DNA of 64,000 nucleotides from Tsukamurella sp. TY48. GTDB lineage: Bacteria > Actinomycetota > Actinomycetes > Mycobacteriales > Mycobacteriaceae. The notes under the pieces are model-generated. The model worked only from the letters and a program-made list of their open reading frames with translations, searched no databases and was not told the origin of the DNA. Location of the stretch: positions 1-64,000 of the forward strand of contig NZ_BPMV01000002.1 in NCBI RefSeq assembly GCF_019656655.1. The letters are read 5' to 3'. The translations under genes were made by a program, and so were the position numbers. Shown piece by piece: positions 19,744-28,553 of the stretch. The stretch's first letter is position 1; each line of letters begins with the position of its first letter.

Positions 19744-21067
19744 TCCGGCACCGTCGGACGCCGACGGGCAGGTCGCGCCGCCGCGCAGTCGGCTCCTGGC
19801 GTGGTGCTCCTGGGATTGGGGGAGCGCGTCCTTCAACGTCGTGATCGTCACCTTCGTCTTCTCGGTGTACCTGACCGACTCGGTGGGGAAGAACCTGCCC
19901 GGATCGATTCCGGCCACCGCCTACCTCTCCGGAGCGCTGGCGACGGCCGGGGTCCTGGTGGCGGTCCTCGCGCCGGTGCTGGGACAGCGCTCGGACGAGG
20001 CCGGCCGCCGCAGGTTCTCGCTCGCGGTGTGGAGCGCCCTGCTGTTCCTCACCATGCTGGGCTGCTTCTTCGTGCGCGACGACTACCAGTACCTGTGGCT
20101 CGGTCTCCTGCTGCTGGCCACGGGCACCGTCTTCTTCGAGCTCGCGAACGTGCCCTACTACGCGATGCTGCGGCAGGTCTCGACGCCCGCGACGATCGGC
20201 CGGGTCTCCGGTATCGGCTGGGCGTCGGGCTATTTCGGCGGCATCGTGATCCTGTTGGTGTGCTACCTGGGGTTCATCTCCGGCGAGGGCGACACCCGCG
20301 GATTCCTCGGGCTGAGCACCGAGGGCGGGATGAACATCCGGCTCGTCGCGTTGTTCGCCGCGCTGTGGTTCGGGATCTTCGCCCTGCCGGTGCTGTTCGC
20401 GGTGCCGGAGGTGCCGCGCGATCCCGCCGCACCGGCCCGCCGCGGACTCGTCGACAGCTACCGGGCGTTGTTCGCGTCCGTCGCGCAGCTGTGGCGCGCG
20501 GATCGCAACGCCGTGTACTTCCTCATCGCCAGCGCCGTCTTCCGTGACGGCCTCACCGCCACGTTCAGCTTCGGTGCCGTGCTCGCGGTGAGCGTCTACG
20601 GCATGTCCGCGTCCACGGTGCTGCTGTTCGGCGTGGCCGCGAACGTCTTCGCCGCGATCGGCGCACTGGTGGCCGGTAGGTTCGACGATTCCGTGGGCCC
20701 GAAGGCGGTGATCGTGGTCTCGCTGGTGGGCATGATCATCGCCGGGATCGTGCTGCTGTTCGTCTCCGGGACGACGATGTTCTGGATCTTCGGACTCATG
20801 CTCACCGTCTTCGTGGGCCCCGCCCAGTCGTCCGCACGCAGCCTCCTGGCCCGGATGGCGACCCCGGGCCACGAGGGCCAGATGTTCGGGCTCTACCAGA
20901 CCACCGGCCGTGCGGCGTCGTTCCTCGCCCCGGCCCTGTTCACCCTCTTCGTGGCGGCCTTCGGCACCGACCGGGCGGGCATCGCCGCCATCGTGCTGGT
21001 CCTCGCTCTGGGCCTCGCGATGCTCCTGCCGGTCACACCCTCCCGGGACCGCGCCCTGACCGCCTGA
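19730..21067 (+). CDS. MFS transporter, UMF1/Atg22-like
   Basis: A 445-aa integral membrane protein with about 12 hydrophobic helices. The opening [20 protein letters not shown] is the hallmark of the UMF1 (Atg22-like) subgroup of MFS carriers, as is the loop [12 protein letters not shown] after helix 2. The substrate is unknown; bacterial members are only guessed to export amino acids or small solutes. The GTG at 19730 overlaps der by 14 bases. The stop lies 7 bases from the convergent Mce gene. Confidence 0.88.
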   Translation: MPASSPAPSDADGQVAPPRSRLLAWCSWDWGSASFNVVIVTFVFSVYLTDSVGKNLPGSIPATAYLSGALATAGVLVAVLAPVLGQRSDEAGRRRFSLAVWSALLFLTMLGCFFVRDDYQYLWLGLLLLATGTVFFELANVPYYAMLRQVSTPATIGRVSGIGWASGYFGGIVILLVCYLGFISGEGDTRGFLGLSTEGGMNIRLVALFAALWFGIFALPVLFAVPEVPRDPAAPARRGLVDSYRALFASVAQLWRADRNAVYFLIASAVFRDGLTATFSFGAVLAVSVYGMSASTVLLFGVAANVFAAIGALVAGRFDDSVGPKAVIVVSLVGMIIAGIVLLFVSGTTMFWIFGLMLTVFVGPAQSSARSLLARMATPGHEGQMFGLYQTTGRAASFLAPALFTLFVAAFGTDRAGIAAIVLVLALGLAMLLPVTPSRDRALTA

Positions 21068-21074
21068 CTCGCGG

Positions 21075-22199
21075 CTAGGGCTTCGGCCGGGCCGCCGGCT
21101 TGTCGCCCGGCTTGGCAGCGGGGCTGGCGGTCGCCTCGGGCGGTAGGGCCGCGCTGACGGCGGGGTAGTAGACCTGCAGGCGCAGGTTCAGCGTCGGGCC
21201 GTTCGGGCCGTCGGGCATCGCTCTGCGGACGTTGTCGAGCAACTGGCCGAACTGGATTCCGACCCCGCTGGCGCTGCCGTTCGGGAAGGCGTTGAGGATC
21301 GGCTGCATCAGGCTCACGCCGGCCGGCGTCAGGGTGCGCAGCGCGTCCAGCGCCTCGGGTGTGAGGATCCGCTGGAGTCCGGCGAGCAGGCCGGTGCGCT
21401 CGTCGTTGATGCCCTGATCGAGCATCGGCTTGATCTTCTGGCTGTTGCCGTTGTGCAGCAGCGGGAGCTTCGACTGGATCTGGAAACCGGGAAGCATCGC
21501 CGCCACCGCGGAATCCGCGGACTGGATCGTCTCGGTGATCAGCGGGAAGGTCGCGGCCGTACTCAGCTTCTGCGTGTCGCTGATCGCCTGCGTCACGCTG
21601 CCCAGCGCCGTGAACAGGGGCAGCATCGCCTTCGAGGAGGCGTCGAAGTTCAGCAGCAGCTGACTCATGTTGGGGCGCAGCGCATCGTCGTTGACGTCGC
21701 CGATCGTGGTGATCATGTTCGAGACCGTGTTGTCGCTGATCGGCTTCGTGGGAGCGATCACCGCCCCGCTCGCCAGCGGCCCGCCGCCGTCGTGCGGGGT
21801 CAGGACGACCTCGGAGACGCCGAACAGGTTGCCCGCGGAGAACGCGGCCTCCACGTTGTTGGTCAGGCTGCGGCCCTGCGGACCGTCGAGCGAGAGGGTG
21901 ACCCCCTGCTGGCCGTTGCCGAGCCGCTCGATCCCGCTGACGTTGCCCACCTCGACGCCCTGGATCCGGACCTTGGCGCCCTCCACGATTCCCGCCGCCA
22001 CCACGGGGGTCCGCAGAGTCACCGAGAAGCGGTCGCGGGGCTTGTACTCGTTGTACGCCCACACCGTCAGCAGGATCACCGCGATCACCGCCACGACCGC
22101 GATTCCGCGCGTCCGCAGCTGCTTCGCGCTGGGGGCGAATCCCGGAACCGGTGCTAAGTCCACAGGTAGACAAATTATCCGCAAGTGTCTGAAATCCAT
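21075..22199 (-). CDS. Orphan Mce-family (MlaD domain) protein
   Basis: A 374-aa protein with one N-terminal membrane helix (about residues 31-48, GIAVVAVIAVILLTVWAY), an MCE/MlaD beta-barrel domain (about 55-140, with GAKVRIQGVEVGNVSGI), a long helical region, and an Ala/Pro/Lys tail. Mce proteins form tubes that carry lipids or sterols between membranes, normally from operons of six mce genes plus two yrbE permeases. None of those neighbours is here, so it is a single orphan copy. ATG at 22199 or the GTG at 22163 could start it. Confidence 0.85.
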   Translation of the reverse strand: MDFRHLRIICLPVDLAPVPGFAPSAKQLRTRGIAVVAVIAVILLTVWAYNEYKPRDRFSVTLRTPVVAAGIVEGAKVRIQGVEVGNVSGIERLGNGQQGVTLSLDGPQGRSLTNNVEAAFSAGNLFGVSEVVLTPHDGGGPLASGAVIAPTKPISDNTVSNMITTIGDVNDDALRPNMSQLLLNFDASSKAMLPLFTALGSVTQAISDTQKLSTAATFPLITETIQSADSAVAAMLPGFQIQSKLPLLHNGNSQKIKPMLDQGINDERTGLLAGLQRILTPEALDALRTLTPAGVSLMQPILNAFPNGSASGVGIQFGQLLDNVRRAMPDGPNGPTLNLRLQVYYPAVSAALPPEATASPAAKPGDKPAARPKP

Positions 22200-22277
22200 G
22201 CTCTCGCGGGGTGTTTTGTGTTGACAATCACCAACCCGAGTTCGCTGTGACAGCGGACACGTCCGCGTTCGGCTCGG

Positions 22278-23054
22278 CTACTCGATCTGGCCGATGGGCT
22301 GGCGCTTCTCGGCCTGGAAGGCGTCCTCGGCGCGCCCGCGCGCCCAGTACCCGGAGATCGACAGCCGATCGCGCGGAATCTCGAGGTCGCGCAGCACTCG
22401 CCGGATCGCCTTGATCGATTCGCGCTCGCCGTGGGCGAAGACCTGTGCCGACGATCGATCGTCGGGCCATGCGGCCTCCCGCACCGCGCGCGCCAGGAAG
22501 TCGACGTCGGCGACGTCCGGGTTGTGCAGCCATCGCACCTCGACGCCCGACGGTGCCGTGAGGTCGAGGCGCTCGGCGTCGGCGGTCTCGATCAAGGCGA
22601 CGCCGCGGGCGTCCGCGGGCATCGCCTCGAGCGCCGCGGCGATGGCCGGCACGGCGGAGAGATCGCCCGCGAGTAGGTGCCAGCCGGTGTCCGGGGCGGG
22701 GGAATAGGCGCCGCCCGGGCCCATGAGGACCAGGCGATCGCCGGACTGCGCGCGCTGGGCCCACGGCCCGGCGAGTCCCTCGTCGCCGTGCACCACGAAA
22801 TCGATGGCGATGCGGCGCGCCGCACGATCGAAGGTGCGCACGGTGTAGGTGCGGGTGACCTCGCCGAAGAGGAGCTTGACGTAGCTGTCGGTGCTGGGAA
22901 GCCCGGGCAGCTCCGGATCGGCGAAACCGGCGAGGGCCTCACCCTCGGCGATCACGCGGACCAGGTGCTCGCTCAGCCGCTGAGTCTGCACCACGGTGAG
23001 CTCGTACTGCGGGCGCGGGCGGCGGGGCTTTGCGGTAGCGGGGTTTTCAGTCAT
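22278..23054 (-). CDS. Siderophore-interacting protein (ferric-siderophore reductase)
   Basis: The 258-aa product has the SIP-type flavodoxin-reductase layout. A FAD-binding barrel carries RTYTVRTFDRAARRIAIDFV, HGDEGLAGPWAQRAQSGD and GPGG; a C-terminal NAD(P)H-like SIP domain carries FAHGERESIKAIRRVL and ISGYWARGRAEDAFQAEK. It should reduce ferric siderophores in the cytoplasm and release Fe(II). The ATG at 23054 has GGGAG at good spacing. An iron-box sequence lies about 40 bases upstream, so repression by an IdeR/DtxR protein under iron sufficiency is likely. Confidence 0.93.
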   Translation of the reverse strand: MTENPATAKPRRPRPQYELTVVQTQRLSEHLVRVIAEGEALAGFADPELPGLPSTDSYVKLLFGEVTRTYTVRTFDRAARRIAIDFVVHGDEGLAGPWAQRAQSGDRLVLMGPGGAYSPAPDTGWHLLAGDLSAVPAIAAALEAMPADARGVALIETADAERLDLTAPSGVEVRWLHNPDVADVDFLARAVREAAWPDDRSSAQVFAHGERESIKAIRRVLRDLEIPRDRLSISGYWARGRAEDAFQAEKRQPIGQIE

Positions 23055-23093
23055 AGTCACTCCCAAGTCGGTTTCGTGACCATGCTACCGAAA

Positions 23094-23112
23094 ACAAGTA
23101 AGGCTCACCTAT
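23094..23112. promoter_or_regulatory. IdeR/DtxR-type iron box
   Basis: The 19-mer has core AGTAAGGCTCACCT and agrees with the mycobacterial consensus TWAGGTWAGSCTWACCTWA at about 14 of 19 positions by eye, including the central AGGCT and the ACCT half-site. It lies 40-58 bases upstream of the siderophore-interacting protein ATG, where repressor binding would block transcription. It is also about 100 bases upstream of the divergent DUF2252 gene. Confidence 0.75.
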
Positions 23113-23211
23113 CTTCCGGTGTGGGGCTGCTCACGCCGGCGGCCGTATCGAGACAATTTGCGACACCAAAGCCCACTCTGTGGAGGTGGTGCGGGTCTAG
23201 CATTTTCCGGT

Positions 23212-24588
23212 ATGACTGCGACATCGCCCAGTGGCAAGGAACTCCGCAAGAACGCACCGCGCTCCGCGCATGCCGACTTCGCGGCCGACGACCGTGACCC
23301 GGTCCGGATCATCCAGGAGCAGAACGAGACTCGCATCCAGGATCTGGTTCCCGTGCGGGTCTCCCGGATGTTGCACTCGCCCTTCTCCTTCTACCGCGGT
23401 GGCGCTGCGCTGATGGCGCACGATCTGTCGGGGACGCCGAGCATCGGTGCCCACGTGATGAGTTGCGGCGACGCCCACATCTCCAACTTCGGCCTCTTCG
23501 CATCGCCGGAGCGGCGACTGTTGTTCGACGTCAACGATTTCGACGAGGCCGCCTTCGCTCCGTGGGAGTGGGACGTCAAGCGGCTCGCCGCCAGCATCAT
23601 GATCGCGGCCCGGGACAACAGCTACACCGATGCGCAGGGCACCGAGGCCGTCGTCAAGGCGGTCGGGGCCTATCGGACCCGGCTGCGCGAGCTGATGCAG
23701 ATGGGCGCCGTGGACCGGTATTTCGTCTCGGTCGACGTCGACACCCTGACGGCCGCGGCCACCGAATCGGGCGATCAGTCGCTCAAGGACCTCATCGAGC
23801 AGACCGCGAAGAAGGCGCGCAAGCGCACCTCGGCGCGGATGGTGGAGAAGATCACCGCCACCAGCGAGTCCGGCGAACCGCAGATCGTCGCCCAGCCGCC
23901 CACCCTCGTGCCCGCCCCGGCGAACCTGGTGGCCGAGTTCGAGGGCGCGTTCACCAAGTACCTCGATTCGGTGCGCGCCGATGTGGCGGTGCTGCTGTCG
24001 CAGTTCACCGTGCTCGACTGGGCACTGCGGGTGGTGGGCGTGGGCAGCGTCGGAACCCGCTGCTTCATCGTCCTGCTCGGCCGCGATCTGCCCGAGGGCG
24101 GCCACGAGACGTTGTTCCTCCAGGTGAAGGAGGCCTCGCAGTCGGTGCTCGAGACCTACGGCAAGCTCGGGCCGCAGGTGATGCCGCCCCGCGTGCCCGC
24201 GAGCGGTGCGCAGGCCTTCCGGGTGGTCGTCGGTCAGCAGACGCTGCAGGCCCAGTCCGACCCGTTCCTCGGCTTCACCCCCACGATCAACGATCACGAC
24301 TACTACTGGCGCCAGTTCCGCGACATGAAGGGCTCGGTGGTCACCGAGCTGCTCACCCTGGACCAGTTCGAGCGGTACGGCCAGGCCTGCGCCTCACTGC
24401 TCGCTCGCGCGCACTCCCAGTCGCCCGCGGCGCAGACCGCCGCCGAGTACCTGGGCAAGGGGCCGGAGTTCGACCAGGCCATCGGTTCCTTCGCGGTGGC
24501 CTACGCGGATCAGAACGAGAAGGACTACGCCGCAGCGCAGGCCGCGGTCAAGGCCGGGAAGCTGCCGTGCGCCGAGGACGGGGTCTGA
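23212..24588 (+). CDS. DUF2252 family protein
   Basis: A 458-aa member of the DUF2252 family, which has a kinase-like (APH/HipA-related) look: PFSFYRGGAALMAHDL, CGDAHISNFGLF and FDVNDFDEAAFAPWEWDVKR. The HxxN/DxND arrangement resembles the catalytic and metal loops of protein-kinase-like phosphotransferases; no substrate is known. The first in-frame ATG with a coding-like N-terminus is 23212; the frame remains open upstream, but that part covers the iron box and promoter. No clear ribosome site, so it may be leaderless. Confidence 0.85.
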   Translation: MTATSPSGKELRKNAPRSAHADFAADDRDPVRIIQEQNETRIQDLVPVRVSRMLHSPFSFYRGGAALMAHDLSGTPSIGAHVMSCGDAHISNFGLFASPERRLLFDVNDFDEAAFAPWEWDVKRLAASIMIAARDNSYTDAQGTEAVVKAVGAYRTRLRELMQMGAVDRYFVSVDVDTLTAAATESGDQSLKDLIEQTAKKARKRTSARMVEKITATSESGEPQIVAQPPTLVPAPANLVAEFEGAFTKYLDSVRADVAVLLSQFTVLDWALRVVGVGSVGTRCFIVLLGRDLPEGGHETLFLQVKEASQSVLETYGKLGPQVMPPRVPASGAQAFRVVVGQQTLQAQSDPFLGFTPTINDHDYYWRQFRDMKGSVVTELLTLDQFERYGQACASLLARAHSQSPAAQTAAEYLGKGPEFDQAIGSFAVAYADQNEKDYAAAQAAVKAGKLPCAEDGV

Positions 24589-24665
24589 CCCCCGCGACAG
24601 TCTTAGCGCGACTTTGACGGTCGCGGCTCTTTCGTCGTGCCGCGCCCCGGCGTAGACCGGTAGAC

Positions 24666-25226
24666 GTGACTCTGATGGAGGTACTTCCCTCGCTCGCCCG
24701 GGCCGGTGTGGCCCGCTCGTTCGACCCCACGATCTGGCCCGAGGGCACGGTCATGGACGGTGACGAGGTCCTGATAGCCGGCGCGCCCGCGCGCGGGCTG
24801 CTGGGCCGCGGACCGTCGTGCGACGGTGTGCTCGTGACCCGAGTGGGCCGCATGGTCCGTTCGGGCCCCGTGGTCCTGTGCGATATCGACGGGCCGATCC
24901 CGCCGCATCACACGCTGGCCGATGTCGCCTGGCCCGGCGTGCACCTGGCCGGTGCCCGCATGCGGCAGCTGTTGATCCGCGGCGCCGACGGTGCGCGCCT
25001 GGCCGGCCGCGTCGAGGTCCCGGCGGACGTGCCGCTCGACGCGCTGATCGTCTTGGCGCTGACCCCGCCCGCCGCCGACGCCGTGCCCGGATTGCGTTCG
25101 TGGTGCGCGGAATGCGATGAACCCGTTGGAGCGGTGCGTTGGACCGCTTGGACCAGTGACGACCCGAGGAGGAACCATGACGGCCACGGCGAACGTGTTC
25201 ACCGACACCTGGAACGCTTGGCATAG
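24666..25226 (+). CDS. Hypothetical protein
   Basis: A 186-aa product I do not recognise. Codon use is like its neighbours (strong GC at third positions). The body is beta-rich (DEVLIAGAPARGLLGRG, GVLVTRVGRMVRSGPVVLCD) and contains a CxxC pair in WCAECDE near residue 145. No signal peptide or membrane helix. It starts at GTG 24666 and overlaps the DUF1684 gene by 50 bases, which suggests the two are coupled or that its last 17 codons are a recent extension. Confidence 0.6.
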   Translation: MTLMEVLPSLARAGVARSFDPTIWPEGTVMDGDEVLIAGAPARGLLGRGPSCDGVLVTRVGRMVRSGPVVLCDIDGPIPPHHTLADVAWPGVHLAGARMRQLLIRGADGARLAGRVEVPADVPLDALIVLALTPPAADAVPGLRSWCAECDEPVGAVRWTAWTSDDPRRNHDGHGERVHRHLERLA

Positions 25227-25974
25227 CCGGCGCGAACGCGAGCTGGCGACGCCGCTGGGGTGGCTGGCCATCTCGCGGCTCGAGTGGCTCGACACCGAGC
25301 CGCAGCGGTTCGACGGGATCCCCGGCACCTGGCATCACGACGGGGTCGCCGCCTACGTGACCGCCGAGCCGGGCGACGACATCGATGTGGTCGGCACCCA
25401 CCGATTCGTCAGTGGGGCAACCGCACCCGGCAGCCTGATCGGGGCGGGACGCACGCAGATCGAGGTGGCGCACCGCGGCGACGGGTACCTCATCCGCGTG
25501 CACGATCCGGAGGCGCCCGCGGTACGCGACTTCCGCGGGGTGCCCACCTACGAGCCCGACCCCGCCTGGGTGCTGACGGCCACCTTCGAGCCCTATCCCG
25601 AGCCGCGGGAGGTCACCGTGGGCGCGGTGGCCGAGGGGCTCGAGCACGTGTACGTCTCGCCCGGCGAGCTCGTGATCGAGCACGACGGCACGCGCACCCG
25701 GCTGGTGGCCTTCAACGGGAAGGTCGACGGCCTGTCGGTGCTGTTCACCGATGAGACCTCGGGCGTGAGCACCTACGCCGCCAACCGCAGTCTCGCGATC
25801 GAGGCCGCACCGTCGGTGCTGGCCACGGGCGGTGAGGTGGTGCTCGACTTCAACCGTGCGGTGAACCTGCCGTGCGCCTTCATCGACTTCGCCACCTGCC
25901 CGCTGCCGCCGGCCGGTAATCGCCTGCCCTTCGCGGTGACCGCGGGGGAGAAGATCCCGTACGAGCGCGCCTGA
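25177..25974 (+). CDS. DUF1684 family protein
   Basis: A 265-aa cytoplasmic protein of the DUF1684 family: N-terminal WNAWHSRRERELATPLGWLA with DGIPGTWHHDG, and the C-terminal signature DFNRAVNLPCAFIDFATCPL followed by PPAGNRLPFAVTAGEK. Family function is not established. The ATG at 25177 has an excellent GAGGAGG site 3 bases upstream, which fixes the start inside the end of the preceding gene. The tyrosine phosphatase follows after 21 bases. Confidence 0.88.
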   Translation: MTATANVFTDTWNAWHSRRERELATPLGWLAISRLEWLDTEPQRFDGIPGTWHHDGVAAYVTAEPGDDIDVVGTHRFVSGATAPGSLIGAGRTQIEVAHRGDGYLIRVHDPEAPAVRDFRGVPTYEPDPAWVLTATFEPYPEPREVTVGAVAEGLEHVYVSPGELVIEHDGTRTRLVAFNGKVDGLSVLFTDETSGVSTYAANRSLAIEAAPSVLATGGEVVLDFNRAVNLPCAFIDFATCPLPPAGNRLPFAVTAGEKIPYERA

Positions 25975-25995
25975 CCGGTTCGCTACGCTCGGTGC

Positions 25996-26730
25996 GTGGA
26001 CAACTTCCGCGATGTGGCGGGCCGTGCGGGATATGCGGCGAACGGTGGGCGGATGCGCGGCGGAATCCTGTTCCGGTCGAACGCGCTCGATGCCGAGTCG
26101 GTCGACGGCACCCGGTTGGGTGCGCTCGGACTGACGCGCATCTTCGACCTGCGGACCACGGCGGAGGTCACGCCGAAGCCCGATGTGGTGCTCGCCGGTG
26201 CCGAGTACGTGCGGTTCAACGTGATCGGGGACGAGCTCGATCTGGGTGCCCTGGACCCCGCCTCGCTGACGGATGCGGCGGGGGCACGTGACCTGCTCAT
26301 CGACGTGAACCGGTTGTTCGTGCGCGACGCCTCCGCGCGGGCGGAGTTCGGTGGGCTGCTGCGGCGGATCGCCGACGACGGCGGCGCCCACGTCTTCCAC
26401 TGCAGTGCCGGCAAGGATCGCACCGGCTGGGCGGCCGCGCTGGTGCAGAGCCTGGTGGGTGTCTCGCAGGACGATGTGATGGACGACTACCTCCTCACCA
26501 ACGAGTACTCGGCCGCCACCATCGAGGCCATCGCGGCGAAGGCCACCGAGGCCAAGGGCAGCGGTGTCGGCGAGGCCGCCCGCGTTCTCGCCGGTGTCTT
26601 CCCGGAGGCGCTGGAGGCCGCGTTCGACGAGGCGGACAGCCGCTTCGGCGGGGTGGAGGGCTACGTGCGGGACGGGCTCGGGGTGGACGACGGCACCGTC
26701 GAGCGGCTCCGCGCCAAGCTGGTCGGCTGA
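25996..26730 (+). CDS. Tyrosine-protein phosphatase, PtpB-like
   Basis: A 244-aa phosphatase with the active-site loop HCSAGKDRTG at residues 135-144 (Cys136, Arg142) and N-terminal NFRDVAG and LFRSNAL segments typical of the PtpB family. The loop sequence AGKDRT is that of MptpB-type triple-specificity enzymes, which can act on phosphotyrosine and phosphoinositides; MptpB is secreted without a classic signal, and none is seen here. GTG start. The gene ends 4 bases from the convergent secreted-protein gene. Confidence 0.9.
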   Translation: MDNFRDVAGRAGYAANGGRMRGGILFRSNALDAESVDGTRLGALGLTRIFDLRTTAEVTPKPDVVLAGAEYVRFNVIGDELDLGALDPASLTDAAGARDLLIDVNRLFVRDASARAEFGGLLRRIADDGGAHVFHCSAGKDRTGWAAALVQSLVGVSQDDVMDDYLLTNEYSAATIEAIAAKATEAKGSGVGEAARVLAGVFPEALEAAFDEADSRFGGVEGYVRDGLGVDDGTVERLRAKLVG

Positions 26731-26733
26731 CCG

Positions 26734-27192
26734 CTACCGGGCGCGCTTGCCCTGCGGCGCGAAGGTGCCGGACGCCTGCCGGAAGCCGACCCCGTTGAGC
26801 GTGCACTCGATCCCGCCGCCGCGGATCGCGGTGCACGACGCCCCGAGCACCGACAGGCGCGCCCCCTCGGGGAGCGCTCGCAGCTTCTCCTGGGGCGTCC
26901 GGTCCTCCAGGTACCGCCAGCCGCGCTCCGTTATCTCGATCGCGTTCGGCCGCACCACGCGCCGGCCCACGGTGATCCGGGTCCCGGCGGGTGGAGCGAT
27001 CACGCACCGGACGGTGGTGGGTTCGGCGCTGACGGTGCAGTTGCGGTTCGCGCCCTCGTAGCGGTACTGGAAGGCGTAGTCGCCGCCGTCGGTGCGGTAG
27101 CGGTCGGCGTCGATCGCCGGTTCGGCGTCGGCGGGCGTCGCGGTGACCACGACGGCCGCCGCCGCCGCGATCGCCAACAGTGCACGCCTCAT
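26734..27192 (-). CDS. Small secreted protein with four cysteines
   Basis: A 152-aa product with a clear Sec signal peptide (MRRALLAIAAAAAVVVTATPADA, cleavage expected after ADA near residue 24). The mature part is basic and contains four Cys (NRNC, VRCVIAP, GASCTA, IECTL), probably two disulfides. I do not know the family; it resembles the many small exported proteins of Mycobacteriales. The ATG at 27192 is the only start that gives a signal peptide. Confidence 0.75.
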   Translation of the reverse strand: MRRALLAIAAAAAVVVTATPADAEPAIDADRYRTDGGDYAFQYRYEGANRNCTVSAEPTTVRCVIAPPAGTRITVGRRVVRPNAIEITERGWRYLEDRTPQEKLRALPEGARLSVLGASCTAIRGGGIECTLNGVGFRQASGTFAPQGKRAR

Positions 27193-27230
27193 GCGGGCAA
27201 CTGTAGCGCGGTCGCGGGCGTCCGTGCAGG

Positions 27231-28289
27231 TCAGTTGATTCGAAGAATCCGATCGTCGCCGGCGCGCGGGGCGCCTCGACCGTCGGTGTTGTTGGTCAGC
27301 GCCCACACGCCGCCGCCGGGTGCGGGCGCCACATCGCGGAGCCGCCCGAATTCGCGGACGAGCTGCTCGGTCGAGGTCGACGGGGCGGCGAGCGGCACCA
27401 CCCGCAGGCGCTGCCCGCGCAGGTTCGCGATGTACAGCCGGTCGCCGACGACGGCGATACCACTCGGGCTGGCCTCGGAGGTGGGCCATTGCTGCAGCGG
27501 ATCCACGAAGCCCGTGCGCCGACCGATCCCCTCGACCTCCGGCCAGCCGTAGTTCGCGCCGGCCTGGATCTCGTTGAGTTCGTCCCAGGTGTTCTGGCCG
27601 AATTCGCTCGCGTACATCCTCCCGTCCGGTGCCCAGGCGATTCCCTGGGCGTTGCGGTGCCCGTAGCTGTAGACCAGCGAGCCGGGGAACGGATTGTCGG
27701 CCGGACGGCCACCGTCCGGCGTCATCCGGAGGATCTTCCCGGCGCGGGAGTCCAGATCCTGTGCCCGGTCCGGCAAGCCGGCGTCGCCGGTGGTGGCGTA
27801 GAGCATGCCGTCGGGTCCGAAGGCGATGCGGCCGCCGTTGTGGGTGGACGCCGCGGGCAGGCCGGTGAGGATCGAGCGGGACGGTCCGAGCGCGTACGAG
27901 CCCGCGGAACCGCGGAGTTCGTAGCGGTCGATGCGATTGTCGGCGTCCGTGGTGAAGAAGGCGTACAGCGCGCCGTCGCGCACCGCGATGCCCAGCAACC
28001 CGCCCTCGCCGCGCGCCACGGCACCGTCAATCCTGCCCACCTCGCGGGTGGAACCGCCGACCAGCTCCAGGATCCGGCCCGAGTCCCGCTCGCTGACCAG
28101 TGCCGCGGTCCCGGCGAAGGCGATCGACCACGGCGCGTCCAGCCGGTCGACAACGGTGGCCACGCCGCCCGACTGTGCCGACGGGGTGCCCGTGCCCGGG
28201 GGCGACGAGGGGCTCGCCTGCGTGCACGCGGTCAGCAGGAGCAGCGCTGCGGCCGCCGTCGCGAGGCGGGGGTGACGTCCGATCGTCAT
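27231..28289 (-). CDS. Lipoprotein PQQ-type sugar dehydrogenase (GdhB/YliI family)
   Basis: The 352-aa product has a lipobox LLTAC near residue 20, so it is a lipid-anchored exported protein. The rest is a six-bladed beta-propeller of the glucose/sorbosone dehydrogenase family: LDAPWSIAFAG, GGLLGIAV, HNGGRIAFGPDGMLYATTGD, YSYGHRNAQGIAWAPDG and EFGQNTWDELNEIQAGANYG. Family members oxidise aldoses with PQQ; the actual substrate is open. The ATG at 28289 begins a clean signal peptide. Confidence 0.9.
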   Translation of the reverse strand: MTIGRHPRLATAAAALLLLTACTQASPSSPPGTGTPSAQSGGVATVVDRLDAPWSIAFAGTAALVSERDSGRILELVGGSTREVGRIDGAVARGEGGLLGIAVRDGALYAFFTTDADNRIDRYELRGSAGSYALGPSRSILTGLPAASTHNGGRIAFGPDGMLYATTGDAGLPDRAQDLDSRAGKILRMTPDGGRPADNPFPGSLVYSYGHRNAQGIAWAPDGRMYASEFGQNTWDELNEIQAGANYGWPEVEGIGRRTGFVDPLQQWPTSEASPSGIAVVGDRLYIANLRGQRLRVVPLAAPSTSTEQLVREFGRLRDVAPAPGGGVWALTNNTDGRGAPRAGDDRILRIN

Positions 28290-28428
28290 GGTGCGCGCCC
28301 TTCGTCCGAGTGCCTCCACGGTAGGGCGATTCGCCCGAATCGGCAGGCCGCTCGGGGAAGCGGCCAGGCGATTTCTCGCCCGGTGATGCGGTGGGGTAGT
28401 CTCGTACAGCACCGCGCGAGCGGGGCGG

Positions 28429-28502
<74 letters not shown>

Positions 28503-28511
28503 CACCACGAG

Positions 28512-28538
28512 TCGCGGGTCCTCACCGAGGGCCCGCGA
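28512..28538 (+). terminator. Terminator after tRNA-Pro
   Basis: A 12-bp stem, TCGCGGG-T-CCTC against GAGG-G-CCCGCGA with a 3-base loop, begins 10 bases after the tRNA and is followed by TTCTGCTGTT. Position and shape fit an intrinsic terminator; it may also serve the convergent DUF998 gene. Confidence 0.7.
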
Positions 28539-28553
28539 TTCTGCTGTTCGGGG

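Noticed and set aside
22253-22266. Small hairpin GCGGAC-AC-GTCCGC after the siderophore-interacting gene
   Set aside because: Only 6-base arms with a 2-base loop and no T-tract; common by chance at this GC content.
24666-25226. Frameshift or fusion between the hypothetical gene and DUF1684
   Set aside because: DUF1684 has its own strong ribosome site and a normal N-terminus, so the 50-base overlap is more likely simple gene overlap.
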